The position numbers were made by a program, and so were the translations under genes. A stretch of 64,000 nt of DNA, from assembly GCF_014648515.1 (NCBI RefSeq), contig NZ_BMRG01000006.1:128861-192860 (forward strand), read 5' to 3'. The DNA comes from Saccharothrix coeruleofusca (GTDB taxonomy: Bacteria; Actinomycetota; Actinomycetes; Mycobacteriales; Pseudonocardiaceae). The notes below the pieces were generated by a model that worked only from the letters and a program-made list of their open reading frames with translations, was not told the origin of the DNA and made no database searches. Below are positions 51,842 to 61,151 of this stretch, one piece after another (within the stretch, counting starts at the first letter, position 1; the number at the start of each line of letters is the position of its first letter).

Positions 51842-53005
51842 TTACTGAACGTTGTTCAGCGCGGCTTCGTACACGGCTACCGTCTGCTCGGCCACGCTCG
51901 CCCAGGAGAACTCCCGCACCGCCCGCTCCCGGCCCGCCTCGCCGAACGCCCGCGCCCGCTCCGGGTCGGCCAGCAGCGCGTTCACCGACTCCGCCAGCCC
52001 GCGCCGGAACCCCTCGACATCCCGCTCGTCGTAGTGCACCAGCAGCCCGGTGCGGCCGTGCTCGACCACCTCGGGGATGCCACCCACGTCGGAGGCGACC
52101 ACGGCCGTGCCGCACGCCATCGCCTCCAGGTTCACGATGCCCAGCGGCTCGTACACCGACGGGCAGACGAACACCGCGGCGTGGCTGAGGACCTCGCGCA
52201 CCTCCTCGTTGGGCAGCATCTGCTGCAGCCAGAACACCCCCGGCCGCGACCGCGCCAGCCGGTCCACCGCGGCCTTGGTCTCCTCGGCGATCTCCGGGGT
52301 GTCCGGCGCCCCCGCGCACAACACCACCTGGGCGTCCGGGGAGATGTGGTGCGCGGCGGCCACCAGGTGCCCCACGCCCTTCTGCCTGGTGATCCGGCCG
52401 ACGAAGGCCACGATCGGCTTGTCCGGGTCGATGCCGTGGCGCACCAGCGCGTCGGTCCCGGTCACCGGGTGGTAGGCCGCCGTGTCGATGCCGTTGCGCA
52501 CCACGTGCACCCGCGCCGGGTCCAGCGCCGGGTAGCAGTCCAGCACGTCCGCCCGCATCCCCTCGCTGACCGCGATGATCGCGTCCGCCGCCTCGTAGGC
52601 GGTGCGCTCGACCCACGAGGAGACCCGGTAGCCCCCGCCGAGCTGCTCGGCCTTCCACGGCCTGCGCGGCTCCAGCGAGTGCGCGGTGACCACGTGCGGG
52701 ACGCCGTGCAGCAGCTTCGCCAGGTGACCGGCCATGTTGGCGTACCAGGTGTGCGAGTGCGCCAGCTGGACGCCCTCCAGCGCGGCGACCATGCCCAGGT
52801 CCACCGACAGCGTGGCCAGGGCGGCGTTGGCCCCCTCCAGGCCCGGCGCAGGCACGTGCGCGGTGGCGTCCGGCCGCGACCCGCCGAAGGCGTGCACCTC
52901 CACGTCCACCAGTTCGCGCAACCTCGGCACCAGGAAACCGACGTGCACCCCCGCCCCGCCGTAGACCTCCGGCGGGTACTCCCGTGTCAGCAGTCCAATT
53001 CGCAC
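51842..53005 (-). CDS. glgA: Glycosyltransferase GlgA/GlgM type (GT4)
   Basis: 387 residues, the length of the actinobacterial enzyme (Rv1212c-type) that makes maltose-1-phosphate or elongates glucan from ADP-glucose. GT4 features: LTREYPPEVYGGAGVHVGFL, HSHTWYANMAGHLAK, VVRNGIDTAAYHPV, FVGRITRQKGVGHLV and EPLGIVNLEAMACGTAVVAS with the catalytic Glu. The GTG at 53005 gives the family start VRIGLLTREYPP. It is divergent from glgC, which supplies its substrate. Confidence 0.95.
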   Translation of the reverse strand: MRIGLLTREYPPEVYGGAGVHVGFLVPRLRELVDVEVHAFGGSRPDATAHVPAPGLEGANAALATLSVDLGMVAALEGVQLAHSHTWYANMAGHLAKLLHGVPHVVTAHSLEPRRPWKAEQLGGGYRVSSWVERTAYEAADAIIAVSEGMRADVLDCYPALDPARVHVVRNGIDTAAYHPVTGTDALVRHGIDPDKPIVAFVGRITRQKGVGHLVAAAHHISPDAQVVLCAGAPDTPEIAEETKAAVDRLARSRPGVFWLQQMLPNEEVREVLSHAAVFVCPSVYEPLGIVNLEAMACGTAVVASDVGGIPEVVEHGRTGLLVHYDERDVEGFRRGLAESVNALLADPERARAFGEAGRERAVREFSWASVAEQTVAVYEAALNNVQ

Positions 53006-53104
53006 GGCCTCACCGTAACCCCCTGGAATGGGGCGGCCGGGTGAACGAGCGGTCTGCCGGGCGTTCCCCCTGCTCCGCCGTTGGTGGGCGGGCTCCCGCA
53101 CGGT

Positions 53105-53110
53105 TAGGGT
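53105..53110 (+). promoter_or_regulatory. -10-like box (TAGGGT), leaderless glgC
   Basis: TAGGGT ends 7 nt before the glgC GTG at 53118. Confidence 0.5.
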
Positions 53111-53117
53111 CATTGCC

Positions 53118-54332
53118 GTGAAAGGGCAACCGCACGTACTTGGAATTGTCCTCGCCGGTGGCGAAGGCAAGCGGCTGTGGCCGCTGACCGCCGACCGGGC
53201 AAAGCCCGCGGTGCCCTTCGGCGGCAACTACCGGCTGGTCGACTTCGTGCTGTCCAACCTGGTCAACGCCGGATTCGTCCGGCTCTGCGTGCTCACCCAG
53301 TACAAATCGCATTCGCTGGACCGGCACATCTCCACCACCTGGCGGCTGTCCAACGTGCTGGGCCAGTACGTCACCCCGGTGCCCGCGCAGCAGCGGCTGG
53401 GGCCGCGCTGGTACACCGGCTCGGCCGACGCGATCTTCCAGTCGCTGAACCTGGTCAACGACGAGCGGCCGGACCACGTGGTGGTCTTCGGCGCCGACCA
53501 CGTCTACCGGATGGACCCCGGCCAGATGGTCGCCCAGCACGTGGAGACCGGCGCGGGCGTGACCGTGGCGGGCATCCGGGTGCCGCGCGCCGAGGCCAAG
53601 GCGTTCGGCTGCATCGACTCCGACGAGCGGGGCCGGATCACCCGGTTCCTGGAGAAGCCGTCCGACCCGCCGCACGTGCCCGGCGACCCCGAGGTCACCT
53701 TCGCGTCGATGGGCAACTACGTGTTCACCACCGAAGCGCTGCTCGACGCGCTGCGCGCGGACGCGGCGAACCCGGATTCCGACCACGACATGGGCGGCGA
53801 CATCATCCCCATGCTGGTCGACCAGGGCCGCGCGCACGTCTACGACTTCGCCGACAACGCCGTGCCGGGGGAAACCGACCGCGACCGCGGCTACTGGCGC
53901 GACGTGGGCACCATCGACGCCTACTACGAGGCGCACATGGATCTCGTTTCGGTGAACCCGGTGTTCAACCTCTACAACGAGGCGTGGCCCATTCGCACCG
54001 CCACCCCGCCGCTGCCACCCGCGAAGTTCGTCGCGGGCGGCAGCGCGGAGGACTCCATGGTCGGGCCGGGGTCGATCATCTCCGGCACCGTGCACGGGTC
54101 GGTGATCAGCTCGGACGTGGTCGTGGAGAACGGGTCCGTGGTGCAGGGCAGCGTCCTGCTGCCCGGCGTGCGGATCGGGCGCGGGGCCGTGGTGCGGCGG
54201 GCGATCCTGGACAAGAACGTGATCGTGCCCGACGGCGCCCTGATCGGCGTGGACCCGGCGGTGGACCGCGAGCGCTACACGGTGAGCGCGGGCGGCGTCA
54301 CAGTCCTCGGCAAGGGCGTCACAGCCTTCTAA
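53118..54332 (+). CDS. glgC: Glucose-1-phosphate adenylyltransferase
   Basis: 404 residues. The pyrophosphorylase motif [30 protein letters not shown], the catalytic region [17 protein letters not shown] with the glucose-1-phosphate site, and the C-terminal left-handed beta-helix ([29 protein letters not shown]) are all present. It makes ADP-glucose for glycogen and alpha-glucan. The GTG at 53118 gives the family N-terminus. It ends at composite repeat locus C. Confidence 0.96.
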   Translation: MKGQPHVLGIVLAGGEGKRLWPLTADRAKPAVPFGGNYRLVDFVLSNLVNAGFVRLCVLTQYKSHSLDRHISTTWRLSNVLGQYVTPVPAQQRLGPRWYTGSADAIFQSLNLVNDERPDHVVVFGADHVYRMDPGQMVAQHVETGAGVTVAGIRVPRAEAKAFGCIDSDERGRITRFLEKPSDPPHVPGDPEVTFASMGNYVFTTEALLDALRADAANPDSDHDMGGDIIPMLVDQGRAHVYDFADNAVPGETDRDRGYWRDVGTIDAYYEAHMDLVSVNPVFNLYNEAWPIRTATPPLPPAKFVAGGSAEDSMVGPGSIISGTVHGSVISSDVVVENGSVVQGSVLLPGVRIGRGAVVRRAILDKNVIVPDGALIGVDPAVDRERYTVSAGGVTVLGKGVTAF

Positions 54333-54336
54333 CCCC

Positions 54337-54628
54337 CCGCGAGTCGAACCCTCAGGACCCCCGAATTCAACGCTCAGGACGGCCACGCCCGCCCCGGTGT
54401 CACCCGGTTGCGGGCGTGTCGGGCGTGTCGCCCCCGCGAGTCGCGCGTTCCGACACCACGAACCGAGCGTTCACGCACCCCGACCCGCACTTTCGCGTCC
54501 ACCGGTAGTAGTTACCGGCCTCCGGACGCCCCTCGGGTAGTACTTGCCCGCGCACCAGGGCAGGCGGCCACGCCGGGTAGTAGTTACCGGCCCTCTCAGT
54601 CCCGCCGGGTAGTACTTGCCGACGCACT
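54337..54628 (+). repeat. Composite repeat locus C (alpha, gamma, alpha, two beta dimers)
   Basis: This fills most of the 306 bp between convergent glgC and the O-methyltransferase gene; no gene is supported. An alpha pair is 22 bp apart (about 54340-54382). A gamma block (about 54398-54438) and a second alpha pair (about 54439-54480) follow. Two beta dimers come next: boxes at about 54503 and 54535, then 54575 and 54607, each pair 32 bp apart. The delta block of loci A and B is absent; a second beta dimer takes its place. Confidence 0.88.
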
Positions 54629-54638
54629 GGGCGAGGGG

Positions 54639-55265
54639 TCAGTCCGTCTTGGCGGCGACCAGGAGGCCGTCGCCCAGCGGCAGGATGACCGGCACGAGCC
54701 GGTCGTCGTCCCGCACCGCCCGCGCGACCTCCCGCACCGCCTGGGTGTCCGGGTCGCGGTGCGCCGGGTCCACCACCCGCCCGTGCCGCAGCACGTCGCC
54801 GAACGCGACCACCCCGCCGGGCCGGAGCAGCCGCACCGCCTCGACCAGGTACTTGGGGTACTCCTGCTTGACCGCGTCGACGAACACCAGGTCGTACACG
54901 CCGTCGGTGAGCCGGGGCAGCACCTCCAGCGCCCGCCCCATGATCAGCCGGGTGCGGCTGACCGCCACACCGGCCTCGGCGAACGCCACCCGCGCCGCCC
55001 GCTGGTGCTCGGGCTGGACGTCGATGGAGGTCAGCACCCCGTTGGCGGGCATCCCGCTGAGCAGGTGCAGCGAGCCGACCCCGGCCCCGGTGCCCACCTC
55101 GACCACGGCCCGCGCCCGCAGCGCGGCCGCCAGGAAGCGCAGGGCCGCCCCGACGCCCGCGCCGACCGGCGGGCAGCCCAGCGCCTCGGCGCGGGCTCTG
55201 GCCGCGAGCAGGACCTCGTCCTCGACCAGGTAGCGCTCCACGTACTCGCGCAGGGCCCCGTCCAC
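54639..55265 (-). CDS. O-methyltransferase (class I SAM, Rv1220c type)
   Basis: 208 residues. The SAM-binding loop VVEVGTGAGVGSLHLL, the acidic residue of LTSIDVQPEHQRAA and the metal/catalytic Asp of DLVFVDAVKQEYPKYL match the small catechol-type O-methyltransferases. The GTG or ATG region at 55265 (MDGALREYVERYLVEDEVLLAARARAE) is standard. In mycobacteria the same gene faces sigE. The substrate is unknown. Confidence 0.92.
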   Translation of the reverse strand: MDGALREYVERYLVEDEVLLAARARAEALGCPPVGAGVGAALRFLAAALRARAVVEVGTGAGVGSLHLLSGMPANGVLTSIDVQPEHQRAARVAFAEAGVAVSRTRLIMGRALEVLPRLTDGVYDLVFVDAVKQEYPKYLVEAVRLLRPGGVVAFGDVLRHGRVVDPAHRDPDTQAVREVARAVRDDDRLVPVILPLGDGLLVAAKTD

Positions 55266-55331
55266 AGCGAGGAGGTTAGCGCCGGAGGGGCCGCATCGGG
55301 TGAACCCGGCGGGAAAGTGGGAACCCTGGAT

Positions 55332-55360
55332 TCTCAGCGTGCTCTCAGCCGACTCTCACC
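55332..55360 (+). promoter_or_regulatory. TCTCAG direct-repeat array before sigE
   Basis: TCTCAGC (55332), TCTCAGC (55343) and TCTCACC (55354) are spaced exactly 11 bp apart and are followed by TATAAG (55366-55371) as a possible -10. The motif and spacing equal those at 16266-16300, next to the two-component system. In mycobacteria MprA binds direct repeats before sigE. Confidence 0.68.
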
Positions 55361-55406
55361 ATCGTTATAAGCGAACCCGGCACGCTGGTGACAGCGCAGG
55401 ACAACG

Positions 55407-55432
55407 GGAACAAACGATCCGCCGCGGGCGTT
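55407..55432 (+). promoter_or_regulatory. ECF-type promoter of sigE
   Basis: GGAAC (55407-55411), a 17-nt spacer and CGTT (55429-55432) match the usual ECF sigma consensus. It lies 50 bp before the sigE ATG, suggesting autoregulation. Confidence 0.6.
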
Positions 55433-55481
55433 GACCCCGTGCACAGGGCAAGCAAGCCCACTGGAGGTGCCACACCGCCCG

Positions 55482-56063
55482 ATGCGAACCCAGCCGATCT
55501 CCATCGCCGCGCCGACCGCCCCGATCGAGGAGGCGGAGTGGACCCCGCCCACCTGGGACGAGGTCGTGCGCGATCACGCTGACCGGGTCTACCGGCTGGC
55601 CTACCGCCTGACCGGCAACCAGCACGACGCCGAGGACCTCACCCAGGAGACCTTCATCCGGGTGTTCCGCTCGCTGGCGTCGTACAAGCCGGGCACCTTC
55701 GAGGGCTGGCTGCACCGCATCACCACCAACCTGTTCCTGGACATGGCCCGGCGCCGCTCCCGGCTGCGCATGGAGGGCCTGCCCGAGGACACCGACCGGC
55801 TGGCGGGCGACGACCCGAGCCCCGAGCAGGTCTACTCCGACACCCACCTGGACCCCGACCTGCAGGCCGCGCTCGACGAGCTGCCGCCGGAGTTCCGCGC
55901 CGCGGTGGTGCTGTGCGACGTCGAAGGTCTCTCCTACGAGGAGATCGGTGCCACCCTCGGGGTGAAGTTGGGTACCGTGAGGAGTCGGATCCACCGGGGC
56001 AGGCAGGCCCTGAGGGTCGCCTTGGAGCGCCGTCGCGGGCAGTTGCGGGAGGACTCTGCATGA
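55482..56063 (+). CDS. sigE: ECF sigma factor, SigE type
   Basis: 193 residues. Region 2 is [38 protein letters not shown], with the -10-binding segment; region 4 is [44 protein letters not shown]. Neighbours rseA (anti-sigma), htrA and tatB identify it as the SigE envelope-stress factor. I prefer the ATG at 55482 ([11 protein letters not shown]); a GTG at 55467 is possible. Its stop overlaps the rseA ATG. Two kinds of regulatory signal precede it. Confidence 0.94.
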   Translation: MRTQPISIAAPTAPIEEAEWTPPTWDEVVRDHADRVYRLAYRLTGNQHDAEDLTQETFIRVFRSLASYKPGTFEGWLHRITTNLFLDMARRRSRLRMEGLPEDTDRLAGDDPSPEQVYSDTHLDPDLQAALDELPPEFRAAVVLCDVEGLSYEEIGATLGVKLGTVRSRIHRGRQALRVALERRRGQLREDSA

Positions 56064-56668
56064 CCGACCTGCGTGGTTGGGGACTGCCCGAGCAGCACCT
56101 GCTGCCCGACGCCGTGGTCGCCTTCGTCGACGGCGAGCTCACGCCGTCGGCCCGCGCTCGGGCGTCCGCGCACTTGTCGCGCTGCCCGTTCTGCGCGGCC
56201 GAGGCGTACGCGCAGCAGCAGGCACGCTCCGCGGTGCGCTCCGCGGAGACCCCCTGCGCGCCCGCCGGCCTGCTGGCCAAGCTGGGCGCGATCCCGCAGG
56301 AAGTCGATCTGCCCAGCGCGCCGGACGGTCTCGCGGTGACCGAGGACGGCCAGCTGGTGACGGTGCTGCGCCCCGATCGCGCGTCCTCCTTCGGCAGCGG
56401 ACCGGTGCTGGGGCAGTCGCGCCCTTTCGGCACCGGCGGCGGCAGCCGCTTCGGTAGCCGCCGGGCCCGCCAGGGCGCGGGCGTCGTCGTGTCCGGGTTG
56501 ATGCTCGGCGCGCTGGCGCTGGTCGTGCCGGGCAGCGAGGACCCGTCTCCCACCCCCGTCCAGGGCGGCGCTCCCGAGCCGACGCCCGCGGTCGCCCCGT
56601 CGCTGAACCAGGGCGCGGACGGCCTGGACGCGCTGCGCGGACCCACCCACGACGGACCGGGTCGCTGA
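56060..56668 (+). CDS. rseA: Zinc-binding anti-sigma factor, RseA type
   Basis: 202 residues. The anti-sigma domain at the N-terminus carries the ZAS motif His38-X3-Cys42-X2-Cys45 (HLSRCPFC), which holds zinc and can respond to oxidation. A weakly hydrophobic segment at about 140-157 ([18 protein letters not shown]) may be a single membrane anchor, with a Pro-rich outside tail. It should bind and inhibit the adjacent SigE. The ATG overlaps the sigE stop (ATGA), enforcing stoichiometric synthesis. Confidence 0.92.
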   Translation: MTDLRGWGLPEQHLLPDAVVAFVDGELTPSARARASAHLSRCPFCAAEAYAQQQARSAVRSAETPCAPAGLLAKLGAIPQEVDLPSAPDGLAVTEDGQLVTVLRPDRASSFGSGPVLGQSRPFGTGGGSRFGSRRARQGAGVVVSGLMLGALALVVPGSEDPSPTPVQGGAPEPTPAVAPSLNQGADGLDALRGPTHDGPGR

Positions 56669-56761
56669 ACCGGATCGCTGACTGAGGGCCGCTGACGGCA
56701 ACTTCACCGCCTACCGGGCACGATTGCCCCGCAACGCAAGCATGAGAACGTTCGGGGAGCG

Positions 56762-58300
56762 ATGAGCGAGCCACAGCAGGGCAACGGTCACCCGTCCGCG
56801 ACCCCGGTCTCCGGTGTGGACGACGGGCAGCACCGCAGGCTCGCCCCGCGTCCCCTGCACCGCCCCGAGGTGGACCCCACCCAGGCCGCCGTGTTCGGCA
56901 GGCCCAGGGGTGTGGAGGGCGCTTTCGCGGCCGACCGGCCCGTGCTCAACGGCAACGGCTCGGTCCAGCTGGTTCCGCCGACCCCGGAGGCGCTGAGCAC
57001 CGCGTTCGGCCGCCCGGCGGGCGGTGGGGACGTGCGGTTGCAGCGCCCGCCGGTGGACTTGAGCGGCGAACCCGAGGTCGAGCCGGTCTTCTGGAACGGT
57101 GAGCCCGCTGGCGACTCCTGGCGCGATCCGGGCGCGAGCGCGGTCATCGGACCGCCCGCGGTCACCGAGCAGCCCGCGGCCGAGACCGGGACCGCGACAG
57201 CCCCCGGTCCCCAGCTCAGCGTCCCCGAGCTGCTGTTCGGCCGCCGGGTCAAGCCGCTGGGCCTGGTGCTGCTGATGGTGGCCGCCCTGCTGGTGGGCGC
57301 GGCGGGCGGCGCGGCCGGGTGGCTGCTGGGCCGGGTGGACAACCCGCTGACCGACGGCGGTGTGACGCTGGCCGAGGTCAAGCCGGGCAAGGAGCGCCCG
57401 GTGGGCTCGGTGGCCGACATCGCCCGGCGGGTCACGCCGAGCGTGGTGTCGATCGAGTTCAAGGGCGGCAGCGTGGCGGGCGTCGGCTCCGGCGTGGTGA
57501 TCGACGGCGAGGGCTACGTGCTGACCAACGACCACGTGATCGCGCCCGCCGTGCAGGACTCGTCGGCCAGGCTGACCGTGGTCTTCACCGACGGCAAGCG
57601 CGCCACCGCGCAGGTCGTGGGCCGCGACTCCAAGACCGACCTGGCGGTGATCAAGGTCGAGGTGGACAACCCGACCGTGCTCCAGTTCGGCGACTCCGAC
57701 GACCTCCAGGTGGGGGACACGGTGCTGGCGATCGGCTCGCCGCTGTCGCTGTCGAACACGGTCACCGAGGGCATCGTCAGCGCCCTGCACCGCCCGGTCA
57801 CCGCGGCGGGCGAGAACGGCGGCCCGCCGATCACCTACGACGCGATCCAGACCGACGCGGCGATCAACCCCGGCAACTCCGGCGGCGCGCTGGTGGACTC
57901 CTCCGGCGCGCTGGTCGGCATCAACTCCTCGATCCGCACCGAGACCGGCGGTTCGGTGGGCCTGGGCTTCGCGATCTCGGGCAACTACGCCCGCAAGATC
58001 TCCCAGGCGCTCATCCGCGACGGCCAGGTCAAGCACGCGGACATGAACGTCAACGTGCGGTCGGCCTCGGCGGAGACCGCGGAGGGCGCCCAGGTGCAGA
58101 ACGTCCCCGAGGGCGGGGCCGCCGCGGCGGCGGGCATCCAGGAGGGGGACGTGATCACCAGGGTGGGTGACCGCATGGTGCGCAACGCCGCCGAGCTGAC
58201 CGTGGCGGTGCGGGACCACGAGATCGGCGAGACGGTCCCGGTGGTGCTGGCCAGGCAGGGCCGTGAGCTGACCGTGCAGGTCACGCTCAGGTCGGACTGA
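56762..58300 (+). CDS. htrA: HtrA/DegP-type membrane serine protease with PDZ domain
   Basis: 512 residues. A cytoplasmic Pro/Gly-rich region (1-160) and one membrane helix (about 162-190) precede the trypsin-like protease with the triad His258 (TNDHVI), Asp293 (KTDLAV) and Ser373 (GNSGGAL). A PDZ domain follows (VQNVPEGGAAAAAGIQEGDVITRVGDR). It degrades or refolds damaged exported proteins and is part of the SigE envelope-stress locus. The 93 bp upstream contain no clear sigma consensus. Confidence 0.96.
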   Translation: MSEPQQGNGHPSATPVSGVDDGQHRRLAPRPLHRPEVDPTQAAVFGRPRGVEGAFAADRPVLNGNGSVQLVPPTPEALSTAFGRPAGGGDVRLQRPPVDLSGEPEVEPVFWNGEPAGDSWRDPGASAVIGPPAVTEQPAAETGTATAPGPQLSVPELLFGRRVKPLGLVLLMVAALLVGAAGGAAGWLLGRVDNPLTDGGVTLAEVKPGKERPVGSVADIARRVTPSVVSIEFKGGSVAGVGSGVVIDGEGYVLTNDHVIAPAVQDSSARLTVVFTDGKRATAQVVGRDSKTDLAVIKVEVDNPTVLQFGDSDDLQVGDTVLAIGSPLSLSNTVTEGIVSALHRPVTAAGENGGPPITYDAIQTDAAINPGNSGGALVDSSGALVGINSSIRTETGGSVGLGFAISGNYARKISQALIRDGQVKHADMNVNVRSASAETAEGAQVQNVPEGGAAAAAGIQEGDVITRVGDRMVRNAAELTVAVRDHEIGETVPVVLARQGRELTVQVTLRSD

Positions 58301-58356
58301 TCGACGACTAGGCTGGTCGCAAGGCAGTCGGTGCGGTCGGTGGAGGTGGGGCGCGG

Positions 58357-58734
58357 GTGTTCGACAGCATCGGGTGGATTGAGATCCTCATCATCATCGT
58401 CGCGGGTCTGTTCATCCTGGGGCCGGAGCGGCTGCCCTCGGCGGCGGCCTGGGTGGGGCGCACCATCCGCCAGGTCCGGGAGTACGCGACCGGTGCGCGG
58501 GACCAGCTCAAGCAGGAGATGGGGCCGGAGTTCGAGCAGCTGCGCAAGCCCCTGGAGGACCTGAGGGAGCTGCGCAACTTCGACCCGAAGCGCGCGATCA
58601 CCAAGCACCTGTGGGACGACGAGCCCACCCCCAAGGCCAACGGCTACCCCGCGCCGCAGGCGCAGCCCGCGGTCGAGCGGGATCGGCCGCTGCAGCACGG
58701 CGAGCGCCCGCCCTACGACCCCGACGCCACCTGA
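58357..58734 (+). CDS. tatB: Sec-independent translocase protein TatB
   Basis: 125 residues. The N-terminal helix is [26 protein letters not shown], with the conserved FxxxGxxE/LGPERLP hinge, followed by an amphipathic helix ([28 protein letters not shown]) and a variable acidic tail. It is part of the twin-arginine export machinery, usually encoded behind htrA in actinobacteria. The GTG has GGAGGTGG upstream. A very strong terminator follows. Confidence 0.95.
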   Translation: MFDSIGWIEILIIIVAGLFILGPERLPSAAAWVGRTIRQVREYATGARDQLKQEMGPEFEQLRKPLEDLRELRNFDPKRAITKHLWDDEPTPKANGYPAPQAQPAVERDRPLQHGERPPYDPDAT

Positions 58735-58752
58735 TCCCAGGCGCTTGAGACG

Positions 58753-58832
58753 CGCTCAGGCCCCCCGAACTCCGCGTTCGGGGGGCCTGAGCGTTGAGTT
58801 CGGGGGTTCCGGAGGTTCGACTCGCGGGTGGG
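58753..58832. repeat. Alpha pair fused to a strong terminator (tatB/mrp junction)
   Basis: An 18-bp perfect stem (CGCTCAGGCCCCCCGAAC / its complement, 58753-58770 and 58776-58793) with a 5-nt loop ends in the alpha sequence GCTCAGG. On the minus strand it is followed by an alpha pair with 22-bp period (GAGTCGAACC and GAACTCAACG, about 58787-58830). It lies between convergent tatB and mrp. Confidence 0.88.
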
Positions 58833-59978
58833 TCAGCGGCCCGCGGGGGAGACGTTGAGGAGGCGGCCCGCCAGGCCGCGGGAGCGGACCGAGAGCTTGG
58901 TGGCGACCGAGGTCAGCACCTGGCCCGCCGCCGAGTCCGGGGCGGCCACGACGATCGGGGTGCCCGCGTCGCCCTGCTCGCGCACCCTGGGGTCCAGCGG
59001 CACCTGGCCCAGCAGCGGCACCTCGGAGCCGACCGCCCTGGTCAGCGACTCCGCCACGGCCTGCCCGCCGCCGCTGCCGAAGACGTCCATCCGGGTGCCG
59101 TCGGGCAGCTCCAGCCACGACATGTTCTCGATCACGCCCGCCACCCGCTGCCGGGTCTGCAGCGCGATGGACCCGGCCCGCTCGGCGACCTCCGCGGCGG
59201 CCTGCTGCGGCGTGGTCACCACCAGGATCTCCGCGTTGGGCACCAGCTGGGCCACCGAGATCGCCACGTCGCCGGTGCCCGGCGGCAGGTCCAGCAGCAG
59301 CACGTCCAGGTCGCCCCAGAACACGTCGGCGAGGAACTGCTGCAGCGCCCGGTGCAGCATCGGCCCGCGCCACACCACCGGGGTGTTGCCGGGGGTGAAC
59401 ATGCCGATCGAGATCAGCTTCACGCCGTGCGCCTGCGGCGGCATGATCATCTTCTCGACCTGGGTGGGCCGCGCTTCCGTGCCCAGCATCCGGGGGATGG
59501 AGTGGCCGTAGATGTCGGCGTCCACCACGCCCACCGACAGCCCCCGAGCGGCCATGGCCGCCGCCAGGTTGACCGTCACGCTGGACTTGCCGACGCCGCC
59601 CTTGCCCGAGGCCACGCAGTACACGCGGGTCAGCGAGCCGGGCTGGGCGAACGGGATGACCGGCTCCTCGACCCCGCCGCGCAGGGTCTTGCGCAGCTCG
59701 GTGCGCTGCTGGTCGCTCATCACGTCCAGTGACACCCGGACCGTGCTCACCCCGTCCAGCGCCGACACCGCCGCGGTCACGTCCGCGGTGATCTTGTCGC
59801 GCAGCGGGCAGCCGGACACCGTCAGGTACACGGCCACGTCGACCGCGCCGTCGGGGCCGACCGCGACGTCCTTCACCATGCCCAGCTCGGTGATGGGCCG
59901 CTTGATCTCCGGGTCCTGCACACCGGCCAGCGCCTTCTGCACGTCGGCAACGGTGGGAACGGGCTGCGTGGTGGTCAC
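58833..59978 (-). CDS. mrp: Mrp/ApbC-type iron-sulfur carrier ATPase
   Basis: 381 residues, the length of mycobacterial Mrp. An N-terminal MIP18/DUF59 domain (VQKALAGVQDPEIKRPITELGMV) precedes a deviant Walker A (SGKGGVGKSS), VDADIYGHS, and DLPPGTGDVAIS (switch). It delivers Fe-S clusters. The typical CXXC near the C-terminus of this family is not visible; short of sequence divergence, this could affect cluster binding. The GTG at 59978 gives TTTQPVPTVADVQKAL; upstream sequence is the promoter. Confidence 0.94.
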   Translation of the reverse strand: MTTTQPVPTVADVQKALAGVQDPEIKRPITELGMVKDVAVGPDGAVDVAVYLTVSGCPLRDKITADVTAAVSALDGVSTVRVSLDVMSDQQRTELRKTLRGGVEEPVIPFAQPGSLTRVYCVASGKGGVGKSSVTVNLAAAMAARGLSVGVVDADIYGHSIPRMLGTEARPTQVEKMIMPPQAHGVKLISIGMFTPGNTPVVWRGPMLHRALQQFLADVFWGDLDVLLLDLPPGTGDVAISVAQLVPNAEILVVTTPQQAAAEVAERAGSIALQTRQRVAGVIENMSWLELPDGTRMDVFGSGGGQAVAESLTRAVGSEVPLLGQVPLDPRVREQGDAGTPIVVAAPDSAAGQVLTSVATKLSVRSRGLAGRLLNVSPAGR

Positions 59979-60102
59979 GGGAATCGCCTTACGGGGAGGG
60001 GGTACGGCTCGCCACCATGCTACGGCGGCGTTGTCCACCTCCAAGCTACCGGTCGGTCACCTCGAACTCGGGGGCAGCGCGCAGCGGCTTGCGTGCTTTC
60101 CG

Positions 60103-60108
60103 TAACAT
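60103..60108 (+). promoter_or_regulatory. -10-like box (TAACAT), leaderless MarR gene
   Basis: TAACAT ends 8 nt before the GTG at 60117. Confidence 0.5.
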
Positions 60109-60116
60109 TGCTCTCC

Positions 60117-60575
60117 GTGCCGGAAACGGGAAGTGCCCGGTTGCCCACCCGATCCGAGCTCGTGGTGTGGCGATCCTTCCTCCGGGCCCACGCGCGGTTG
60201 ACCCGGATACTCGAAGCCGAGCTCATCGCCGAGCAGCGGCTCTCGCTCGCGGCCTACGACGTGCTGATCCAGCTCGCCGAGGCGGCGCAGTACCGGCTGC
60301 GGATGACGGAGCTGGCCGACGCCGTGCTGCTGTCCCGCTCCGGCGTGACGCGCCTGGTCGACCGCCTGGAGCGCTCCGGCCTGGTGCTGCGCGAGCGCGC
60401 CGACGGGGACGGTCGGGGGGTGGTGGCGGTGCTGACCCAGCAGGGCATGGAACGGCTGCGCACCGCGTCGGGCACCCACCTCGCCGGGGTGGCCAGGCAC
60501 TTCGCCGACGCGCTCGAGCCCCCGGACCTGGAGGCGTTCGGCCGCTCCTGCGACCGCCTGGCCGACGGGCCGTAG
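60117..60575 (+). CDS. MarR-family transcriptional regulator
   Basis: 152 residues with the MarR winged helix: LAAYDVLIQLAEAAQYRLRMTELADAVLLSRSGVTRLVDRLERSGLVLRERADGDGRGVVAVLTQQG. The Asp/Arg of the wing (ERADGDGR) is present. No target gene is obvious: divergent mrp or the gene itself could be regulated. It is convergent with a DUF1003 gene across a degenerate 16-nt tandem repeat. Confidence 0.92.
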   Translation: MPETGSARLPTRSELVVWRSFLRAHARLTRILEAELIAEQRLSLAAYDVLIQLAEAAQYRLRMTELADAVLLSRSGVTRLVDRLERSGLVLRERADGDGRGVVAVLTQQGMERLRTASGTHLAGVARHFADALEPPDLEAFGRSCDRLADGP

Positions 60576-60596
60576 CGCCCGCACCGGGCGAACGCG

Positions 60597-60660
60597 GGAC
60601 GGCGTCAGCTCAGGACAGCACCAGCTCTGGACGGCACCGGATCAGGACGGCACGTCGTCC
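60597..60660. repeat. Degenerate 16-nt tandem repeat at the MarR/DUF1003 junction
   Basis: Four copies of a 16-nt unit beginning GGAC(G/A)GC start at 60597, 60613, 60629 and 60645. The last two cover the stop codon and final codons of the DUF1003 gene. Confidence 0.75.
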
Positions 60661-61151
60661 CACTTCGGGTCGTCGCGCGCCCGGCGCTTGCGGCTCTCCC
60701 GCAGCGCCCGGTCCAGTTCGCCGCGCAGGAAATCGCGGGTGACCACCTCGCCAACGGCCAGCCGCAGCGCGGCCAGCTCCCGCGCCAGGTACTCGGTGTC
60801 GGCCTTGGTCTGCGCGGCCCGCGCCCGGTCCTCCTCCAGCGACACCCGGTCGCGGTCGTCCTGCCGGTTCTGCGCCAGCAGGATCAGCGGCGCGGCGTAC
60901 GCGGCCTGGGTGGAGAAGGCCAGGTTGAGCAGGATGAACGGGTAGGGGTCCCAGCGCAGCGACACCGCGAACAGGTTCAGCGTGATCCAGACGATCACGA
61001 TCAGGGTCTGCCAGAACAGGAACTTGCCGGTGCCCAGGAACCGGGCCAGCCGCTCGGAGAACCGGCCGAACGCCTCCGGGTCCAGGGCCAGCCGGAACCG
61101 GCCCTGGCTGCGCGGCTGGTCCAACCGCCTGCGCGGCACGAGCTCAGGCAT
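60642..61151 (-). CDS. DUF1003 membrane protein
   Basis: 169 residues with the DUF1003 core: LFWQTLIVIVWITLNLFA and WDPYPFILLNLAFSTQAAYAAPLILLAQNRQ form two membrane segments around residues 45-90, followed by a charged coiled-coil tail (DRDRVSLEEDRARAAQTKADTEYLARELAALRLAVGEV). Its function is unknown. The ATG overlaps the stop of the upstream CBS protein by 8 bp, the order also seen in mycobacteria. Confidence 0.92.
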   Translation of the reverse strand: MPELVPRRRLDQPRSQGRFRLALDPEAFGRFSERLARFLGTGKFLFWQTLIVIVWITLNLFAVSLRWDPYPFILLNLAFSTQAAYAAPLILLAQNRQDDRDRVSLEEDRARAAQTKADTEYLARELAALRLAVGEVVTRDFLRGELDRALRESRKRRARDDPKWDDVPS

